Assembly: GCF_947501225.1 (NCBI RefSeq)
Contig: NZ_CANMUW010000004.1
Span: 186,001-250,000, forward strand
DNA: 64,000 nt
Reading direction: 5' to 3'
From: an uncultured Shewanella sp.
GTDB taxonomy: Bacteria; Pseudomonadota; Gammaproteobacteria; Enterobacterales; Shewanellaceae
Shown: positions 39,531 to 49,821 of the stretch, piece after piece
How positions within the stretch are numbered: position 1 is the stretch's first letter
How the letters are laid out: every line of letters begins with the position of its first letter
Notes under the pieces: generated by a model
Databases searched by the model: none
Seen by the model: only the letters and a program-made list of their open reading frames with translations
Told to the model about the DNA's origin: nothing
Program-made: the position numbers and the translations under genes

Positions 39531-40805
39531 TTAAATCAGTTCTGCAATATAAGTTGCCAAAGCATCACGGGCAACTAATTCCTGTTCTTTTTTAACGCGC
39601 AGGTACTTAACGGCAACCTGGTTATTTGCAAGTTCATCCTCACCAATCACCAGTGCCACCTGAGCACCGCTCTTATCGGCGCGCTTCATCTGCTTCTTGA
39701 AGTTTCCACCACCACAATGGCTCATCACCCTCAGATGAGGCATTTCACTTCTTAGTGACTGGGCAATTTTAATCGCTTCAATCTTGCTCGCATCCCCCAT
39801 CGCTGTCACATAAACATCGACAGTTGCCGGGATATCCTTGGTTAATTCGAGTGTCTCCAGCATCAATACAATACGCTCGAGCCCCATGGCAAAGCCAACA
39901 GCAGGAGTGTTCTTCCCACCCAACTGCTCAACCAAGCCATCGTAACGACCGCCGGCCAGTACGGTTCCCTGAGCGCCAAGGCTCGAGGTTACCCACTCAA
40001 AAACGGTACGATTATAGTAATCTAAACCACGAACCAAGCGTGGATTAATCACGTATTGGATGCCAACGGCGTCTAAGAGTTCACATAAATGTGAAAAATG
40101 TGCACGAGTCTCCTCACCAAGATAGTCCATCAACTCCGGTGCATCGGTCAGCAGAGCCTGTACCTCAGGGTTCTTCGTATCGAGAACGCGCAGCGGATTG
40201 GTATACATGCGTCGCTGGCTCTCTTCGTCGAGCTGCTCTTTAAACTGCTCAAGATAAGCGATAAGTGCTTCACGATAAGCCGCACGCTCTGCCGGGTCGC
40301 CCAGCGTATTCAGTTCCAGAGTCACATGCTCGCTGATCCCCAGCTTCTCCCACAGGCGGGCAGACATCATCAGGATCTCAGCATCGACATCGGCCGTGCC
40401 AATACCATAGACCTCTACACCAAACTGGTTGAATTGACGATAGCGCCCCTTCTGCGGACGCTCATGTCTGAACATAGGGCCCATATACCAGAGACGTTGC
40501 TCCTGGTTATACAGCAAACCATGTTCATTGCCGGCACGTACAGTCGAAGCGGTGCCTTCGGGACGCAATGTTAAGCTGTCACCATTCCTGTCATCGAAGG
40601 TATACATCTCTTTTTCAACGATATCAGTTACTTCACCGATTGAACGCTTGAAAAGGTCTGTACTCTCTACGATTGGAGTACGGATTTCACTGTAACCGTA
40701 AGCACTGACTGTTTCTCTCAATACGGTTTCCAGTTTTTGCCATAGAGGGCTTTGGGTAGGCAGAATGTCATTCATTCCGCGAATCGCTTGGATCTGTTTT
40801 GCCAC
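39531..40805 (-). CDS. hisS: Histidyl-tRNA synthetase
   Basis: A 424-residue class II synthetase. It begins (GTG) [15 protein letters not shown], with the class II motifs [13 protein letters not shown] and [19 protein letters not shown], histidine motif [14 protein letters not shown] and the ABD tail. I chose GTG 40805 (GGACGAG upstream); this gives exactly the E. coli length and avoids a hydrophobic extension of 23 residues that has no family match. Confidence 0.95.
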   Translation of the reverse strand: MAKQIQAIRGMNDILPTQSPLWQKLETVLRETVSAYGYSEIRTPIVESTDLFKRSIGEVTDIVEKEMYTFDDRNGDSLTLRPEGTASTVRAGNEHGLLYNQEQRLWYMGPMFRHERPQKGRYRQFNQFGVEVYGIGTADVDAEILMMSARLWEKLGISEHVTLELNTLGDPAERAAYREALIAYLEQFKEQLDEESQRRMYTNPLRVLDTKNPEVQALLTDAPELMDYLGEETRAHFSHLCELLDAVGIQYVINPRLVRGLDYYNRTVFEWVTSSLGAQGTVLAGGRYDGLVEQLGGKNTPAVGFAMGLERIVLMLETLELTKDIPATVDVYVTAMGDASKIEAIKIAQSLRSEMPHLRVMSHCGGGNFKKQMKRADKSGAQVALVIGEDELANNQVAVKYLRVKKEQELVARDALATYIAELI

Positions 40806-40952
40806 GATAAAGACTCGTCCGAAATTAGCTATAAAAATTAAAAGCGCCCCGCAGTATATACCCTGGCGCTTCATTACTAAACGTAAAACTGATAACTAAC
40901 ACAATAAGAGGCCATGCCGGTAGTTCACCGGCAGCCTCATATTTTGCATGAA

Positions 40953-42068
40953 TTACTTATTTAAATCTTGAGCAGGAATTCGCCCATTGATAATGGCTGC
41001 TTTGGCCCTGATCTTGGCCTCGAGAGAGTCGACAATGTTATCGTTATCGAAACGCTCTTTCTGCCTGACGCCTTCGTCGTAATAGCCACTCTTGCGGTTG
41101 CCACCGGTAAGACCGATATCGGAGACCAGTGCCTCACCGGGTCCATTAACGACACAACCGATAATAGAGACATCCATCGGCGTTACGATATCCTCTAAAC
41201 GGCGCTCGAGTTCATTAACGGTACTTATCACATCAAACTCCTGGCGGGAGCAGGACGGACAAGCGATAAAGTTAATGCCACGAGAACGGATCCGCAGTGA
41301 CTTCAATATATCGAAACCAACCTTGATCTCCTCGACGGGGTCGGCGGCCAGCGAGACGCGCAAGGTATCTCCGATCCCCTCGGCTAACAACATCCCCAAA
41401 CCCACGGCTGATTTTACTGAACCTGAGCGTGCACCGCCCGCCTCGGTGATCCCTAAGTGTAGAGGCTGCACGATCTGCTTAGCGAGCAGGCGATAGGATT
41501 CAACCGCCAGGAAGACATCCGATGCCTTTACACTGACCTTGAACTGATCGAAGTTCAATCTATCCAGGATATCCACATGACGCATGGCTGATTCCAGCAG
41601 TGCTTCAGGCGTCGGCTCCTTGTATTTATCCATCAGATCTTTTTCTAAAGATCCGCCATTGATGCCAATCCGAATAGGGATATTCTTATCCCGGGCACAA
41701 TCAACCACGCTCTTGATACGTGATTCATTACCGATATTCCCCGGGTTGATACGCAGACAATCGACACCATACTCAGCAACTTTAAGCGCGATACGGTAAT
41801 CGAAATGGATATCTGCAATCAAAGGAATATTCGTCTGCTGTTTAATCACTTTAAACGCTTCAGCGGCATCCATCGTAGGTACCGATACCCTGACAATATC
41901 CGCACCGACATTTTCCAATGCGCGAATTTGAGCAACCGTTGCATCGACATCTGTGGTGAGAGTATTGGTCATCGACTGAACCGCAATAGGGGCACCGTCT
42001 CCGATAGGCACATCGCCAACATAGATACGGGTGGAGGCTCGTCTTTTGATTGGGGTTTCGTTGTACAT
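40953..42068 (-). CDS. ispG: (E)-4-hydroxy-3-methylbut-2-enyl-diphosphate synthase
   Basis: A 371-residue 4Fe-4S enzyme of the non-mevalonate isoprenoid route, reducing MEcPP to HMBPP. The cluster ligands are in [12 protein letters not shown] and [10 protein letters not shown]; a TIM barrel precedes them ([22 protein letters not shown]). Also called gcpE. It lies between hisS and rodZ as in relatives. Confidence 0.97.
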   Translation of the reverse strand: MYNETPIKRRASTRIYVGDVPIGDGAPIAVQSMTNTLTTDVDATVAQIRALENVGADIVRVSVPTMDAAEAFKVIKQQTNIPLIADIHFDYRIALKVAEYGVDCLRINPGNIGNESRIKSVVDCARDKNIPIRIGINGGSLEKDLMDKYKEPTPEALLESAMRHVDILDRLNFDQFKVSVKASDVFLAVESYRLLAKQIVQPLHLGITEAGGARSGSVKSAVGLGMLLAEGIGDTLRVSLAADPVEEIKVGFDILKSLRIRSRGINFIACPSCSRQEFDVISTVNELERRLEDIVTPMDVSIIGCVVNGPGEALVSDIGLTGGNRKSGYYDEGVRQKERFDNDNIVDSLEAKIRAKAAIINGRIPAQDLNK

Positions 42069-42163
42069 CTTGTTTACTCTATAAATGTCTATTCGATGCT
42101 GTTATCAGTCAATCGCCGGACTCAAACCACAGCACTATATCTTTTTCAGCTTGTCGGCTAATG

Positions 42164-43117
42164 CTAACGGGCCTCAGGTAAAGTCAATCTTGCTACGCGT
42201 CCGCTTGGAAACTCACTCAGATTAACTTTCTTGCCATTCAGTTCTATGCTGACAGCCTGAGGAGCCCCTAAGGTGAGCTTAAAGGGCTCAACACCGGAGA
42301 CATTCAGCTGACTGCCGGCACGTTTCAGGTCGTTTACCAGGGTATCGCCCTTGGCATCTTTAATATTAATCCAGCAGTCACCGCTGAGATCCAGACTCAA
42401 TGCCGACAGCCCGGCTTCAGCCTCTTCGATATCACTGTTAGTCTCAGTTACAGCGACAGCTTCGACAGTGTCACTGTGTTCAACTCGCTCCTCCTGCCCG
42501 GCACCGATATCGAGCAGAGCTGCTGTCGAAGCCTCTGTCTGTGGCACAACAGCCGATACAGTCGGCTCAGTACCCCGCTCCATAACGTCCCGCTCCGTAT
42601 AATCGGCTTGTGTCGATTGAGAGTCGGCCATCTCCTCTACGGTCGGCTTGGAGAGATCGATGCCCGACAGGGTATCTGACTTCTGTACCCACCAGAGCAC
42701 CAACATAGCCAACAGAATAAAGGCTATCAGGTAGGTGACAAACATCAATCGGCCATCGCGGGCCTGACGGCTCGTCTTACGGGAAAAGCTCTGCATCTCC
42801 GGAGCTGTGGCCTGGGGGAGCTGCCTTTCGAGGCAAGCCTGAATCGCGGCGGAATCGGCCTGCACGATTCGGGCGTAATTTTTCACATAACCTTTAACAT
42901 AGGTTGCCGAGGCTATCTCACCAAAATTATCCGCCTCAATATCTTGTACAATACATGGGCGTAGGTGAAGCTGTCCTGCGATATCGGCAATACTGGCCCC
43001 CTGCTTTTCACGGGCCGCCTTCAGAAGTGAACCGAGCGTTTCCTCTCGTTCGGACGCATCTGTTTCAACATTATTGTCTGCTTCATCCTTGAGCATATCG
43101 ATCTCTTTTTTAGTCAT
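42164..43117 (-). CDS. rodZ: Cytoskeleton protein RodZ
   Basis: A 317-residue bitopic protein that links MreB to the wall-elongation machinery. The N-terminal helix-turn-helix domain is LGSLLKAAREKQGASIADIA and DIEADNFGEIASATYVKGYV; a single helix (about 125-145, FVTYLIAFILLAMLVLWWV) follows; then a Thr/Glu-rich linker and the C-terminal DUF4115 beta domain (LSGDCWINIKDAKGD). The ATG overlaps the pilW stop as TAATG. Confidence 0.93.
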   Translation of the reverse strand: MTKKEIDMLKDEADNNVETDASEREETLGSLLKAAREKQGASIADIAGQLHLRPCIVQDIEADNFGEIASATYVKGYVKNYARIVQADSAAIQACLERQLPQATAPEMQSFSRKTSRQARDGRLMFVTYLIAFILLAMLVLWWVQKSDTLSGIDLSKPTVEEMADSQSTQADYTERDVMERGTEPTVSAVVPQTEASTAALLDIGAGQEERVEHSDTVEAVAVTETNSDIEEAEAGLSALSLDLSGDCWINIKDAKGDTLVNDLKRAGSQLNVSGVEPFKLTLGAPQAVSIELNGKKVNLSEFPSGRVARLTLPEAR

Positions 43118-43905
43118 TAGTGCATACTAGCTCGATACTGCTTAGCTTCAATGGATGCGGGAAACTTAGCCAAAAGTAAAATGCCAAATTTTCTGGCTGC
43201 ATCTAGATCATTTAAGCCTTGCTCAATTTTTATTCCCAACGTCAAACTCTCGGCGGACTCAGCAACGACTCGATGATAACGCACCAGTTGAGCGCGTGCA
43301 TTGAGATAATCGCCGGTTTCAACGTCGATCTCTGTTAATTCAAGTAAAGTCACTCTCCTGCGGGGATCGTACTTCAATGCCACCTCGAAATATTCTTTAG
43401 CCTTATCTAAATCGCCGGCTTTGCGGCTACAGATACCTAAGTTCTCATAACTCGATGCTGAACGGGTATATTTGGGCATCTTAACGGCTTTCAGGAACAT
43501 CTCTTCAGACTGTTTATACTTTCCCTGTTGGCAGAGAAACACACCAAAGTTATTCATGGCGTCGCCACTGGCATCACTGGTTCTTATCGCCCTGCGATAG
43601 GATGCCTCGGCATTGTCCAACTCGCCAACAGTCTGGTAATAGTAAGCCATGGACACATGGACGGCTTCGAGGTCCGGCGCGTATTCAACCGCCTTATCCA
43701 AGTTGTACTTTGCCTGCTGACTATTGCCTTTTTGTAGATAGGTCAAACCAAGCTGTGCTCTCTGTCTGGCAGCGGACTCACTGTCAAACTCCTTTTCGAG
43801 CACGGGGACATCGGTGCCGCTATAGGTACGTTCCGATACACAACCGCTCAGCATGCCTATAGCGAATAGGCTGAGCACTGTAATTTGGGTTAATCCTTGC
43901 TTCAT
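43117..43905 (-). CDS. pilW: Type IV pilus biogenesis/stability lipoprotein PilW (PilF)
   Basis: A 262-residue outer-membrane lipoprotein (signal ending GMLSGC) built of TPR repeats (AQLGLTYLQKGNSQQAKYNL, MAYYYQTVGELDNAEASYRRAI, YENLGICSRKAGDLDKAKEYF). It assists assembly of the PilQ secretin. I chose ATG 43905, with AGG 8 bases upstream, instead of TTG two codons earlier. It sits 33 bases after rlmN in the conserved cluster. Confidence 0.92.
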   Translation of the reverse strand: MKQGLTQITVLSLFAIGMLSGCVSERTYSGTDVPVLEKEFDSESAARQRAQLGLTYLQKGNSQQAKYNLDKAVEYAPDLEAVHVSMAYYYQTVGELDNAEASYRRAIRTSDASGDAMNNFGVFLCQQGKYKQSEEMFLKAVKMPKYTRSASSYENLGICSRKAGDLDKAKEYFEVALKYDPRRRVTLLELTEIDVETGDYLNARAQLVRYHRVVAESAESLTLGIKIEQGLNDLDAARKFGILLLAKFPASIEAKQYRASMH

Positions 43906-43938
43906 TGGCAAGCCTATCTATCTACATAATACAAAGAG

Positions 43939-45060
43939 TTAGTTTATTGTGACCGAAATCTGACTATCTTGCATTTGTTTTTTCGCTAAACGCTTGGTTC
44001 TGTCGCGAATATCCCCTGCAAGTTGTCCGCAGGCAGCATCGATATCATCACCACGGGTTTTTCGTACGATCACGGTAAGCCCATACTCCATCAGTACTTT
44101 TGAGAAACGATCGATGCGGGAGTTCGATGAACGACCGTAAGGGGAGCCCGGATATGGATTGAAAGGGATCAGGTTAATCTTACAGGGAGTGTCTTTCATC
44201 AACTCAGCCAATTCATGGGCCTGATCAGTACTGTCATTGATATGATCTAGCATCACATACTCGAGCGTTACCCTGCCACGATTTGCATTAGACTTAGTGA
44301 TATAGCGACGGATCCCGGCTAAAAACTCCTGCAATGGATACTTTTTATTGACCGGCACCAGCACGTCACGCAGCTCATCGTTAGGCGCGTGAATACTCAC
44401 AGCCAAAGCGACATCCAGGGCATCACCGAGCTTATCAAGCGCCGGAACGACACCCGATGTAGATACGGTGACTCTGCGCTTAGAGAGGCTGAAACCGAAA
44501 TCATCTAACATGATATCCAGCGCAGGAATGACGTTTGCGAGATTAAGCAGCGGCTCGCCCATCCCCATCATCACAACGTTGGTAATAGGTCTCTCGCCGG
44601 TCTCTTTCTGAAAACCGATAAAGTCTGCGACACGCCAGACCTGACCGATGATCTCACCAACGGTTAAGTTACGGTTAAATCCCTGCTGCGCCGTCGAACA
44701 GAAGGTACATTCCAGCGCACAGCCGACCTGAGAAGAGACACAAAGCGTAGCCCTGTCATCTTCAGGAATATAAACCGTTTCCACTTCCTGTCCCTGACCA
44801 ACATTAATGGCGAACTTAATCGTTCCGTCAGAGGACTTTTGATAACTGGATATTTCAGGCGCAACAACTTCACAGCGTGCATTTAGCTTAGCTCGTAGTG
44901 CTTTGTTGATGTTATTCATAGCATCAAAATCGGTCACGCCAAAATGGTAAATCCACTTCATCAACTGATCGGCCCGGAAAGGCTTTTCACCCATTTCGGT
45001 GAATAATGCTCTCAAGCCTTTACGGTTAAGATCCAATAAATTGATCTTTTTCTCACTCAT
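43939..45060 (-). CDS. rlmN: Dual-specificity 23S rRNA/tRNA methyltransferase RlmN
   Basis: A 373-residue radical SAM enzyme methylating A2503 of 23S rRNA and A37 of some tRNAs. The radical SAM cluster ligands are Cys114, Cys118 and Cys121 (CALECTFC); the C-terminal methyl-carrying Cys is in [21 protein letters not shown] and GMGEPLLN are family motifs. It is divergent from the CNNM gene. Confidence 0.96.
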   Translation of the reverse strand: MSEKKINLLDLNRKGLRALFTEMGEKPFRADQLMKWIYHFGVTDFDAMNNINKALRAKLNARCEVVAPEISSYQKSSDGTIKFAINVGQGQEVETVYIPEDDRATLCVSSQVGCALECTFCSTAQQGFNRNLTVGEIIGQVWRVADFIGFQKETGERPITNVVMMGMGEPLLNLANVIPALDIMLDDFGFSLSKRRVTVSTSGVVPALDKLGDALDVALAVSIHAPNDELRDVLVPVNKKYPLQEFLAGIRRYITKSNANRGRVTLEYVMLDHINDSTDQAHELAELMKDTPCKINLIPFNPYPGSPYGRSSNSRIDRFSKVLMEYGLTVIVRKTRGDDIDAACGQLAGDIRDRTKRLAKKQMQDSQISVTIN

Positions 45061-45182
45061 TTTCGACTAACCTCAACACTAAAAACGTAACTAATACCCG
45101 CTACGGGGCGCCAAATTATACAGACCCCAAGCAATTTTTACTAGCCACAAGCATTTCTGCATACTTAATGATAGAATTAAGT

Positions 45183-45200
45183 CGGACTAATATTGGTCCG
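45183..45200. promoter_or_regulatory. Palindrome before the CNNM gene
   Basis: CGGACTAATATTGGTCCG is an 18-bp palindrome with one tolerated mismatch pair, ending 17 bases before the ATG. A second inverted repeat, ACTTAAT-N6-ATTAAGT at 45163-45182, adjoins it. Operator or leader hairpin are both possible. Confidence 0.5.
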
Positions 45201-45217
45201 TAATTGTAAATGCATAA

Positions 45218-46300
45218 ATGATCACCCTTATCGTTATTGTAGCCGTTGCTATCGGTATATCCTTCCTTTGCAGCGTTTTCGAAGCCGTACTGCTTTCTGT
45301 CACCCCCAGTTATGTCGCTAACCTTGCACATTCGCACCCCGAAGCCGCAGAGCGTCTGGGCAAACAGAAAGATAATGTCGAGTCACCTCTGGTGTCGATT
45401 CTGACACTCAACACCATCGCGCACACAGTGGGCGCAGCCGTCGCTGGTGCTCAAGCCGCAAAGGTATTTGGTGATGAGATGCTAGGTGTCTTCTCCGGTG
45501 TGCTGACATTTTTGATCCTCTTCTTCTCAGAGATCATCCCCAAGACACTGGGTGCGAACTATTGGCGTTCTCTTGCCCCGTCGGTCTCCATTGCCCTTTT
45601 GTGGATGGAGAGGCTGACCAAACCGCTTATCTGGATGTCACAGCAGGTGACCCAGCTCTTAGGTAAAGGCGATGAAGGCCAGTATATTCGTCAAGAGATG
45701 AGTGCGATGGCGAAAATGGGGCATGAATCCGGCGAACTGGACGAGCAGGAGTCAAAGTTTTTGACCCAGATGCTCTCGGTAAAAGAGATGCCCGTTAGCG
45801 CAATAATGACGCCGAGAACGGTGATGTTTAGTCTGTCTGCCTCCCTCTCCCAGGAGGAGTTTGCGCAGCAGCACAAAGGTACCCCCTTCTCACGTATTCC
45901 GATCTTCGATAAAGATCCCGATGATGTTGTCGGTTATATCAATCGTGACGATATCTTGCTATCCGAGCGGAAAACGCCCCAGGCACCGATCAGTAAGCTT
46001 AAGCGTAACTTACTCGTGGTCCCTGAAACGGCCAAGATACTGCCCTTGTTTCAGCTGCTGATTAAGCGAAATACCAAGATAGCGATCGTGGTAAACGAGT
46101 ATGGCACCGGTGAGGGTATCGTTACCCTTGAAGATATCGTCGAGTCACTGTTAGGACTCGAGATCGTCGATAAGAACGACCCGGTTACCGACATGCAGCA
46201 GCTGGCTCAGAAGCAGTGGGAGAGACGCATGAAAGACAAAGGGATCCATCTCTCCGATGATGGCGAGTTTGAATCATACATAGAGACACCAAAGTCTTAA
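45218..46300 (+). CDS. CNNM/CBS-domain membrane protein (hemolysin-like family)
   Basis: A 360-residue protein with the CNNM (DUF21) transmembrane domain in residues 1-150 (VAVAIGISFLCSVFEAVLLS, FFSEIIPKTLGANYWR) and a CBS pair at about 195-330 (VSAIMTPRTVMFSL, IAIVVNEYGTGEGIVTLEDIVESLLG). No C-terminal CorC_HlyC domain is present. Members are linked to magnesium or cobalt export or tolerance; substrate is inferred only. No RBS is obvious before the ATG. Confidence 0.9.
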   Translation: MITLIVIVAVAIGISFLCSVFEAVLLSVTPSYVANLAHSHPEAAERLGKQKDNVESPLVSILTLNTIAHTVGAAVAGAQAAKVFGDEMLGVFSGVLTFLILFFSEIIPKTLGANYWRSLAPSVSIALLWMERLTKPLIWMSQQVTQLLGKGDEGQYIRQEMSAMAKMGHESGELDEQESKFLTQMLSVKEMPVSAIMTPRTVMFSLSASLSQEEFAQQHKGTPFSRIPIFDKDPDDVVGYINRDDILLSERKTPQAPISKLKRNLLVVPETAKILPLFQLLIKRNTKIAIVVNEYGTGEGIVTLEDIVESLLGLEIVDKNDPVTDMQQLAQKQWERRMKDKGIHLSDDGEFESYIETPKS

Positions 46301-46376
46301 AGTATGGTGTAGAGTGGCAGGCTCCAGCTACCAAGGCTGGCTGTTTTCAGACTGCAACTTGAATGGTTCGACATAA

Positions 46377-46402
46377 AAAAGGGAAACCCAGGTTTCCCTT
46401 TT
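46377..46402 (+). terminator. Bidirectional terminator after the CNNM gene
   Basis: AAAAGGGAAACC and GGTTTCCCTTTT pair around CA; U-rich on both sides. Confidence 0.85.
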
Positions 46403-46586
46403 GCTTTTCTGCCGATATAATCTCCACCCGATTGAAGCGCTCATCTGTTTTGTTGTCCACGCTTAACGCTCCTCTGCTTTTATGAAGCGAGCAAAACTTT
46501 CCCTTATCAATCGGGATACGATAATCAAACTTATATACTCGTTAACTCTCACATAACGCTGATATCTCTATACGGACTGCTAATCG

Positions 46587-48332
46587 ATGCCCCACAGATA
46601 CACACTAAAGCTCGCCCATATCAACGACACTCACTCCCACTTCGACCCCAGCCGCATCCATTTTTCAGTCGATAACCGGGGAAAGTCTTACGATATCTAC
46701 AGCCACAGTGGTGGTTATGCTCGGATTCAGCATCAACTCAACAGATCGAGACAGGAGGCGGCATCGGCCTGTCAGGAGTTTCTCTTCCTTCATGGTGGGG
46801 ATAGCTTTCAGGGCACCCTCTATTTCAGCCAGTTTAAAGGCGCGGCAAATGCTCACCTGCTCAATCTGCTAAGGCCCGATGCCATGGTGCTTGGCAACCA
46901 TGAGGTCGACGACGGTAATGCCCCTGTCTCGGCGTTTCTCGATGACATTGAGTTTCCTCTGCTGGCGGGTAATATGGATCTCAGCCAAGAGGAGGCGGGT
47001 AAACCACTCCCCATCAGGGGACATAAGCAGCTGCTGGATTATGACGAGGTCAACAACAGAGCCAGGGCCCTGATAAAACCGTTCAAGGATAAACGACTCG
47101 CTATTGTCGGGATCACACTGGATCAGATGGCCGAGATAGCCCGCCCCGATCCAGACACTCACTTTATCGATGCCATAGAAACGACTCGGGCAACTGTCGC
47201 GCACCTCAAAGCCGAGGGGATCGACCATATCATCATACTCAGCCACCTCGGGTTTGATCAGGATAAGACCTTAGCGGAGAAAGTCGATGGCATCAGCCTT
47301 ATCGTTGGCGGCCACACCCACACATTGCAGGGTGAGTTTAATGCGCTAGGGCTCAGCGCCGTCCCCTACGGTTACAGAGTCAATGAAACTGCTATCTTAC
47401 ATGCAGGAAAGCACGCCGAAACCTTAGGTATTGCCGATATTGAGTTTAACGAAAGCGGAAAAGTTACCCGCCTCAACGGCCATAATTACTTTATGCTGGA
47501 CCGAAGTTTTATCCTTGAATCTAAAGATGATATCACCACCTCAGATTATGAGGAGATAAGCTCATTGCTGAGTGATCATCCAGGTATTCGCTGGGATGAT
47601 GAAGACACAGGGCTCGCTCAGATCATCGCATCTCAGTACCGGCCCGTTATCGAAGCTCTGCAAAAGCAGGTACTGGGTTTTGTTCCCAGAAATCTGGTTC
47701 ATACCCGGCTCCCCAGCAAGGCACTTCCTCACGGCAGTGAGATAGCGCCCTGGGTATGTAAGAGTATCTACCATGAGACTAAGCTCATGTACCCAAGGGT
47801 AGACTTTGCCCTTCATAATGCCGGTGGAATACGGCACTCCCTCAATAAGGGGGAGCTCACCGTCGCCGACGTCGTCGGACGTCTGCTTCCTTTCGAACAA
47901 TCTTTGGTAAAGTACCAGATAAAGGGCAGGTACCTGTTCGAAGCGATCGAATCGGCTATCAACTCGGCCACCAACAACAGTGTGACCGGTACCGGTGCCG
48001 GCAGCTTCCCCTATACCTATGGCTTAAAGTATTGTTATGACGGCCGCAGGCCATTGGGACAACGTATTCTATCCTTGGAGGTGTTACGTCAAAGCATCAC
48101 CACAGATGAAAATGGCAGATGGGAAACTGTCGACAGAAACAGGGACTATTTCGGTGTATCCTCGGCCTATACCGCTTCCGGTAAGGAGGGCTACTATCCA
48201 CTGCTACAAGCCAGTTCACATTGGCCGGTTGAGGGACTCACCCTGCCGTCGGCATTTATCCGCTTTATGAACAAGGAGCAGACGCTCGAACAGGAACTCT
48301 CTCCTCAGGTCGACTATATCAGTCACAGGTAG
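46587..48332 (+). CDS. 5'-nucleotidase/2',3'-cyclic phosphodiesterase-like metallophosphatase
   Basis: A 581-residue enzyme. Metal ligands are in LAHINDTHSHFDPS, LHGGDSFQGTLYF, LGNHEVDDG, ILSHLGFDQD and VGGHTHTLQG; the C-terminal nucleotidase domain begins near residue 370 (FALHNAGGIRHSLNKGELTVADV, PFEQSLVKYQIKG). Most relatives (UshA, CpdB) are exported, yet this protein starts directly at the first metal motif and has no signal peptide, so it looks cytoplasmic. The start MPHRYTLKLAHIND lies at the end of the fold, so no missing leader is evident upstream. Confidence 0.88.
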   Translation: MPHRYTLKLAHINDTHSHFDPSRIHFSVDNRGKSYDIYSHSGGYARIQHQLNRSRQEAASACQEFLFLHGGDSFQGTLYFSQFKGAANAHLLNLLRPDAMVLGNHEVDDGNAPVSAFLDDIEFPLLAGNMDLSQEEAGKPLPIRGHKQLLDYDEVNNRARALIKPFKDKRLAIVGITLDQMAEIARPDPDTHFIDAIETTRATVAHLKAEGIDHIIILSHLGFDQDKTLAEKVDGISLIVGGHTHTLQGEFNALGLSAVPYGYRVNETAILHAGKHAETLGIADIEFNESGKVTRLNGHNYFMLDRSFILESKDDITTSDYEEISSLLSDHPGIRWDDEDTGLAQIIASQYRPVIEALQKQVLGFVPRNLVHTRLPSKALPHGSEIAPWVCKSIYHETKLMYPRVDFALHNAGGIRHSLNKGELTVADVVGRLLPFEQSLVKYQIKGRYLFEAIESAINSATNNSVTGTGAGSFPYTYGLKYCYDGRRPLGQRILSLEVLRQSITTDENGRWETVDRNRDYFGVSSAYTASGKEGYYPLLQASSHWPVEGLTLPSAFIRFMNKEQTLEQELSPQVDYISHR

Positions 48333-48402
48333 GTTCGATGATAATATGCATGGCAGGCCGGAGAGATGGCAACAGCTCCCCCCGCTCTGCCGCAATATAG
48401 CG

Positions 48403-48411
48403 CCCCCCCCC
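48403..48411 (+). repeat. Homopolymer C9 tract
   Basis: Nine C in a row in the spacer between the metallophosphatase and doxX genes; prone to slippage but outside any gene. Confidence 0.9.
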
Positions 48412-48572
48412 ATATCTCAAAATAGAGCCCGGTAAAACCGTTAAGCTAGATAGTTCGATTTTTTCGAATTAACCTTTCCAATTATTCCGATTTTCCTGCT
48501 TAAGCGGCAATAGTACCCTTTACTCCACCGAAACCTACCTCAGCAAATACCACTCGACTGATGGAGTTAATC

Positions 48573-49004
48573 ATGCAGAGATTCATCAAGCCTAACCCGA
48601 CGCTGGCCCCATTAGTACTCAGGGTACCTATCGGCATAATCTTCATGATTCAAGGCGCGCAAAAATTATCTGCCTGGTTTAGCGGCTATGGATTGGATGG
48701 CACGGCACTGGGGCTCAACTCCGCAGGGTTAGCTCCCGGTTTCTTTATGGCGCTCTTTGCGGGCAGTTGTGAGTTTCTTGGTGGCTTACTGATATTCATC
48801 GGGTTAGCGGTTCGCCCAACGGCTGCCTTACTGGCGTTTACTACGCTGGTCGCTGTCATCACGGTCTATAGCAACAAGGGGTTACTCATCGCCGATAGTG
48901 GCTTTGGCCTGTCGCTTGTAGCCGCCTCTCTCTCTTTGATGATATCCGGTGCTGGACGACTCTCTATTGATCAACTCACCAGTGAGCAGCTATTAAATCG
49001 ATAG
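48573..49004 (+). CDS. DoxX family membrane protein
   Basis: A 143-residue protein with four hydrophobic helices. LVLRVPIGIIFMIQGAQKL, AGSCEFLGGLLIFIGLAVRP and the C-terminal LSLMISGAGRLSIDQ are typical of DoxX/DoxD-like proteins, which are associated with quinones and redox in other bacteria. ATG 48573 (GGAG, 7 bases) is preferred to ATG 48561. No partner gene is adjacent, so the role is open. Confidence 0.85.
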   Translation: MQRFIKPNPTLAPLVLRVPIGIIFMIQGAQKLSAWFSGYGLDGTALGLNSAGLAPGFFMALFAGSCEFLGGLLIFIGLAVRPTAALLAFTTLVAVITVYSNKGLLIADSGFGLSLVAASLSLMISGAGRLSIDQLTSEQLLNR

Positions 49005-49137
49005 TGCAACCAGGCGTGAGTCGAAGCTGTACTTTCACAGAGACGAACAGTCGACATTAACCCGGTATCACCCCATGTTAATGTCCCCTTAAAGCCTCAC
49101 TCTTAATAAGCACAAGATAACCCCACTTCCCTGCACC

Positions 49138-49686
49138 TTATGAAGTTGTCAAACCTTTAAGTGTCTTAGACATAAGAAACCCCATAAAAACCTGTCCGGA
49201 CTTCTCCTGATAACTCCTGTGTTGCACAGTGAAACCATGGGTAAGAAACAGGTGTTTCGACAGCAGCGATGCATCCACGGTCAAATTAGGATACTCCTGC
49301 CCCAGGCTCCACTGTTCGAGAGCCAGATAGAGCCTGTGCGCTATACCGAGATGTTGATAGTCTGGCCGTACGTATAAGCTATCGATATACCCTCTGCTCT
49401 TAAAGTGAGTCTCAACGTTGATAAACCCGCAACAAATTGGTCGAGACGCTTCGATAATGGCTTCATCCACCACCAGCCAGGCCCTGCTTCTCGTTAAGCG
49501 CTTATGCCAATGGTAGGCCGATCTGGGCTTGGGCGACCAGGCAGACTTCTGCTCGGGCGTATATAAGCCATCATCTATCTGCCATATGGCTTCATGGAAT
49601 ATACGGCTCACCGAAGGGGCATAACCTGCGCTATACGGAATCAAACTGAGCCGAGGCTGGTGTGAGAGCTTCTGATTGGCAGACAT
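49138..49686 (-). CDS. GNAT family N-acetyltransferase
   Basis: A 182-residue acetyltransferase. The acetyl-CoA motif is in IDSLYVRPDYQHLGIAHRLYLALEQW; FINVETHFKSRGYIDSLYV precedes it, and FLTHGFTVQHRSYQEKSGQVF is the C-terminal half. The substrate is unknown. It is an isolated gene. Confidence 0.85.
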   Translation of the reverse strand: MSANQKLSHQPRLSLIPYSAGYAPSVSRIFHEAIWQIDDGLYTPEQKSAWSPKPRSAYHWHKRLTRSRAWLVVDEAIIEASRPICCGFINVETHFKSRGYIDSLYVRPDYQHLGIAHRLYLALEQWSLGQEYPNLTVDASLLSKHLFLTHGFTVQHRSYQEKSGQVFMGFLMSKTLKGLTTS

Positions 49687-49746
49687 AATTAACGAAGATC
49701 TTTAGCTGAGTTATATCAATTATCGCATCCGGGGCAGATAAAGAAA

Positions 49747-49776
49747 ATGGCTTGATTATCGAGATAATCAAGCCAT
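49747..49776 (-). terminator. Terminator after the NrfJ-like gene
   Basis: A 14-bp perfect stem, ATGGCTTGATTATC with complement, GA loop, then TTTTC on the minus strand. Confidence 0.8.
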
Positions 49777-49821
49777 CGTTTAGTCACTTCTCAGAGGACA
49801 AACCTATCCCCGAAAGCAAGC

